Source of the DNA: an uncultured Bacteroidales bacterium
Lineage (GTDB): Bacteria > Bacteroidota > Bacteroidia > Bacteroidales > Paludibacteraceae
Reading direction: 5' to 3'
Assembly (NCBI GenBank): GCA_903873355.1
Contig: CAIQOG010000026.1
Span: 1-8,528 of the forward strand
Length of the DNA: 8,528 nucleotides
A program made the position numbers and the translations under genes. Below, piece after piece: positions 6,797-8,528 of the stretch. The notes under the pieces are model-generated. The model searched no databases, had not been told where the DNA came from, and worked only from the letters and a program-made list of their open reading frames with translations. How positions within the stretch are numbered: position 1 is the stretch's first letter; each line of letters opens with the position of its first letter.

Positions 6797-8528
6797 ATGA
6801 AAAGATTTGCATTTATACTAATTTCATGTCTGTTGGTTTCAGCAGGTTTTGCCAAACAATATTTTATTGCTCCAAACGGTGATGACTCAAATCCCGGTAC
6901 CATCGAATCACCTTTTGGTGGATTTGATGTGGCTTATGCTGCGGCACAAGCGGGCGATACCATTTGGGTTCGCGGAGGAAAACATACAGTAAGCACCATC
7001 TGGGCAATCAGTAAAGCGGGAAATGTAAATGCTTATTATAATCTGTGGGGATATGCACCGGATATTGCCAAAGGCGATTCGGTAATTCTCAATGTAACCG
7101 CATCCAATGGAATCCGTATTCAACTTGGTGGCCAGTACTGGCATATCAAAGGACTGGTGATTCAGAATTCGGCTGATAACGGACTTCGTATTGAAGGAAG
7201 TTACAACATTATTGAAAATTGTATTTTCCGCTATAATTCCGATAGCGGTCTTACCATTCAACAATCCAACGGAACGATGCCGAACGATGGTAGCATTGCA
7301 GCGTACAATCTGATTCTGAACTGCGATTCGTATCTCAACGATAAAAACGTGGATAATGCCGATGGTTTTTCCTGTAAACTTTCACCGGGTGCAGGAAATG
7401 TATTTCGTGGTTGTCGGTCGTGGGCAAATGGCGATGATGGTTTCGACTTTTATTATTCCCGTTTTCAGATTATAGTAGAAGATTGCTGGACATTCCGAAA
7501 TGGCCTGAAAGGCGGAAATGGTAACGGTTTTAAATCAAACGGCAGCGCCAGCAGCAGTTCCACACCTCGCACACAGGCACCTCATGTGTATATCCGTTGC
7601 ATTGCTTTCGATCACAAATACAAAAGCGGTTCGAACAATAAAGGTTTTGACCAGAATCACAATGAAGGAAATGTATCGATGATTAACTGTCTTTCGTTCG
7701 ATAACGAGAAAAATTTTGCTTATTCCGAAGATACTCAGAATGGCAAAAACCATGTTTTCCGCAATTGTGTGGCTTTTGAGCCCTACAGCGAAACACTGGC
7801 GCGCACACTGTTGCCCGGCGAAGTAATCAATCCGGGAACAGATTCGGAAATAAGCTACGACAAATCAAATACATGGTTTGGAAACACTATTGATGCCAGT
7901 TACAATACATGGAATATGACCGCATCGATTCCGGGTTGGAATCCTTCAAGGGCAGATTATGAAAGTCTGACGTTGGCCGATGCCATTGCCCATCGTGAAG
8001 CAAACGGTTCATTACCAAACAACGGTTTTGGCAAACTGAAAGCCGACAGCAAATTAAAAAATGCCGGCACTTCCTACACCTGGGAATTAAGTCAGGCTAT
8101 GAATTTATATCCAAACAACCCATCCAAGCCATTTTATGTAAAGAACTTATTAGTAACTACCGATGATGGAATGCCTGATTTAGGACCGTTTGAAATTCCA
8201 TCGGCTGTGAATCCGAATAACCAAAACCCGACGGTAAGCATGACACAACCGATAAGCGGTGCTGAATACAAGACAACCGATATTATTTCGTTACAAGCAA
8301 CAGCAAACGATACTGATGGAAGCATTGGGCGGGTTGAGTTTTATGCAAACGGTAATTTGATTGGTATTAGTTACACTTCACCATACAAATACGACTGGAC
8401 ATGCTCGGTAGCCGGAAATTATGTACTAACTGCCAAAGCCTGTGATAATGAAGGTGCTTCTGCAATTACTGCTGGAGTTTCAATTAAAGTGATTGATGCC
8501 AATTCAGGTGGTCAGTTAGGAGCAAAAC
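6797..8528 (+). CDS. Secreted PL9 pectate lyase with bacterial Ig-like domain (3' partial)
   Basis: Open frame from the ATG at 6797 to the window end without a stop: 577 codons, 3' end missing. It starts 2 bases after the upstream stop, strong evidence of co-transcription. Signal peptide 1-19 (MKRFAFILIS..., cleavage after GFA). PL9 domain 21 to about 467: YFIAPNGDDSNPGT, AGDTIWVRGG, QYWHIKGL, and the active-site set D189 in NADGFSCK, D213/D214/D217 in GDDGFDFY and K246 in GNGFK. The tryptophan of DDGWD is phenylalanine here (F216), and the Gly-Gly after the catalytic lysine is replaced by a Ser-rich stretch (247-255). FDQN is kept (284-287). DGMPDLGPFE closes the helix. Residues 478-566 form a bacterial Ig-like domain of the Big_7 type (NPTVSMTQP, TDGSIGRVEFYANG, SPYKYDW, YVLTAKACDNEG). 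The remaining residues look like a linker, so at least one further domain, probably a T9SS sorting domain, is expected beyond the edge. Confidence 0.9.
   Translation, partial: MKRFAFILISCLLVSAGFAKQYFIAPNGDDSNPGTIESPFGGFDVAYAAAQAGDTIWVRGGKHTVSTIWAISKAGNVNAYYNLWGYAPDIAKGDSVILNVTASNGIRIQLGGQYWHIKGLVIQNSADNGLRIEGSYNIIENCIFRYNSDSGLTIQQSNGTMPNDGSIAAYNLILNCDSYLNDKNVDNADGFSCKLSPGAGNVFRGCRSWANGDDGFDFYYSRFQIIVEDCWTFRNGLKGGNGNGFKSNGSASSSSTPRTQAPHVYIRCIAFDHKYKSGSNNKGFDQNHNEGNVSMINCLSFDNEKNFAYSEDTQNGKNHVFRNCVAFEPYSETLARTLLPGEVINPGTDSEISYDKSNTWFGNTIDASYNTWNMTASIPGWNPSRADYESLTLADAIAHREANGSLPNNGFGKLKADSKLKNAGTSYTWELSQAMNLYPNNPSKPFYVKNLLVTTDDGMPDLGPFEIPSAVNPNNQNPTVSMTQPISGAEYKTTDIISLQATANDTDGSIGRVEFYANGNLIGISYTSPYKYDWTCSVAGNYVLTAKACDNEGASAITAGVSIKVIDANSGGQLGAK
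8228..8494 (+). other. Encoded bacterial Ig-like (Big_7-type) domain
   Basis: Residues 478-566 of the 3'-partial PL9 protein. NPTVSMTQPISG, ISLQATANDTDGSIG, VEFYANGNLIG, SPYKYDW and NYVLTAKACDNEGA follow the usual strand order of bacterial Ig-like domains found beside glycan-active catalytic domains. The likely role is as a spacer or binding aid. A short Ser/Gly-containing linker follows and is cut by the edge. Confidence 0.8.

Larger units (their letters stand above)
1..8528 (+). other. Probable pectate-lyase operon (PL9-PL1-PL9-PL9-PL9)
   Basis: Five co-directional genes with gaps of 9, 49, 11 and 2 bases and no visible terminator hairpin between them. Every product is a predicted exported pectin lyase. 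The arrangement resembles the enzyme part of a pectin polysaccharide-utilisation locus, although no SusC/SusD-like pair, transporter or regulator is inside the window. Both ends are cut within genes, so the true extent is unknown. Single-transcript status is inferred from spacing only. Confidence 0.75.

Noticed and set aside
6818..6829. Lipobox-like LISC at residues 8-11 of the last protein (possible lipoprotein)
   Set aside because: The hydrophobic stretch before Cys11 is too short, and the hydrophobic core continues after it to a normal cleavage site at GFA|K, so signal peptidase I cleavage fits better.
6908..7264. 118-codon minus-strand open frame
   Set aside because: It lies fully antisense to the conserved PL9 coding sequence of the last gene and has no recognisable domain, signal or ribosome-binding site.
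1..8528. Tandem repeat or CRISPR-like signal from recurring motifs such as GATGGTTGGGATTT and AACGG(A/T)TTCAAA
   Set aside because: These recur because the PL9 proteins share DDGWDF and GNGFK motifs; spacing is about a gene length and silent positions differ, so they are paralogue conservation and not a DNA repeat array.

Overview
The window is one strand-uniform block of secreted pectin-degrading enzymes. All five genes read on the + strand, with gaps of 9, 49, 11 and 2 bases, so they are probably co-transcribed. In order they are: a polysaccharide lyase family 9 (PL9) protein cut by the left edge; a PL1 pectate lyase; a second PL9 protein; a large PL9 protein preceded by a carbohydrate-binding module and an InlB-like repeat domain; and a fourth PL9 protein followed by a bacterial Ig-like domain and cut by the right edge. 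The last gene has no stop codon inside the window, so it is easily missed in a list of closed ORFs. No RNA genes, mobile elements, CRISPR arrays or minus-strand genes are supported.

The organism is most likely a member of the Bacteroidota. Every gene whose 5' end is visible encodes a Sec signal peptide. Every gene whose 3' end is visible ends in a short beta-sandwich region resembling the sorting domains of type IX secretion (T9SS) cargo, clearest in the fourth gene. Start codons lack good Shine-Dalgarno sequences, which is usual in that phylum. Moderate-to-low GC and modular plant-cell-wall lyases fit an environmental Bacteroidales-like or Cytophaga-like polymer degrader, but the genus cannot be fixed from this window.

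As a system, the enzymes should be exported through the outer membrane and cleave de-esterified homogalacturonan by calcium-dependent beta-elimination, giving unsaturated oligogalacturonides. The catalytic and calcium-binding residues known from Dickeya PL9 (Pel9A) and Bacillus PL1 enzymes are present in all five proteins. The four PL9 proteins are diverged paralogues that differ in accessory modules and in loops around the active site, which suggests specialisation rather than simple gene dosage. Import, transport and regulatory genes (SusC/SusD-like proteins, GH28, GH105, CE8, sensors) are not in the window. I see no wholly new system here. The points most worth checking are the unidentified module in the first protein, the altered substrate-cleft motifs in the last two PL9 proteins, and the module shuffling across the array.
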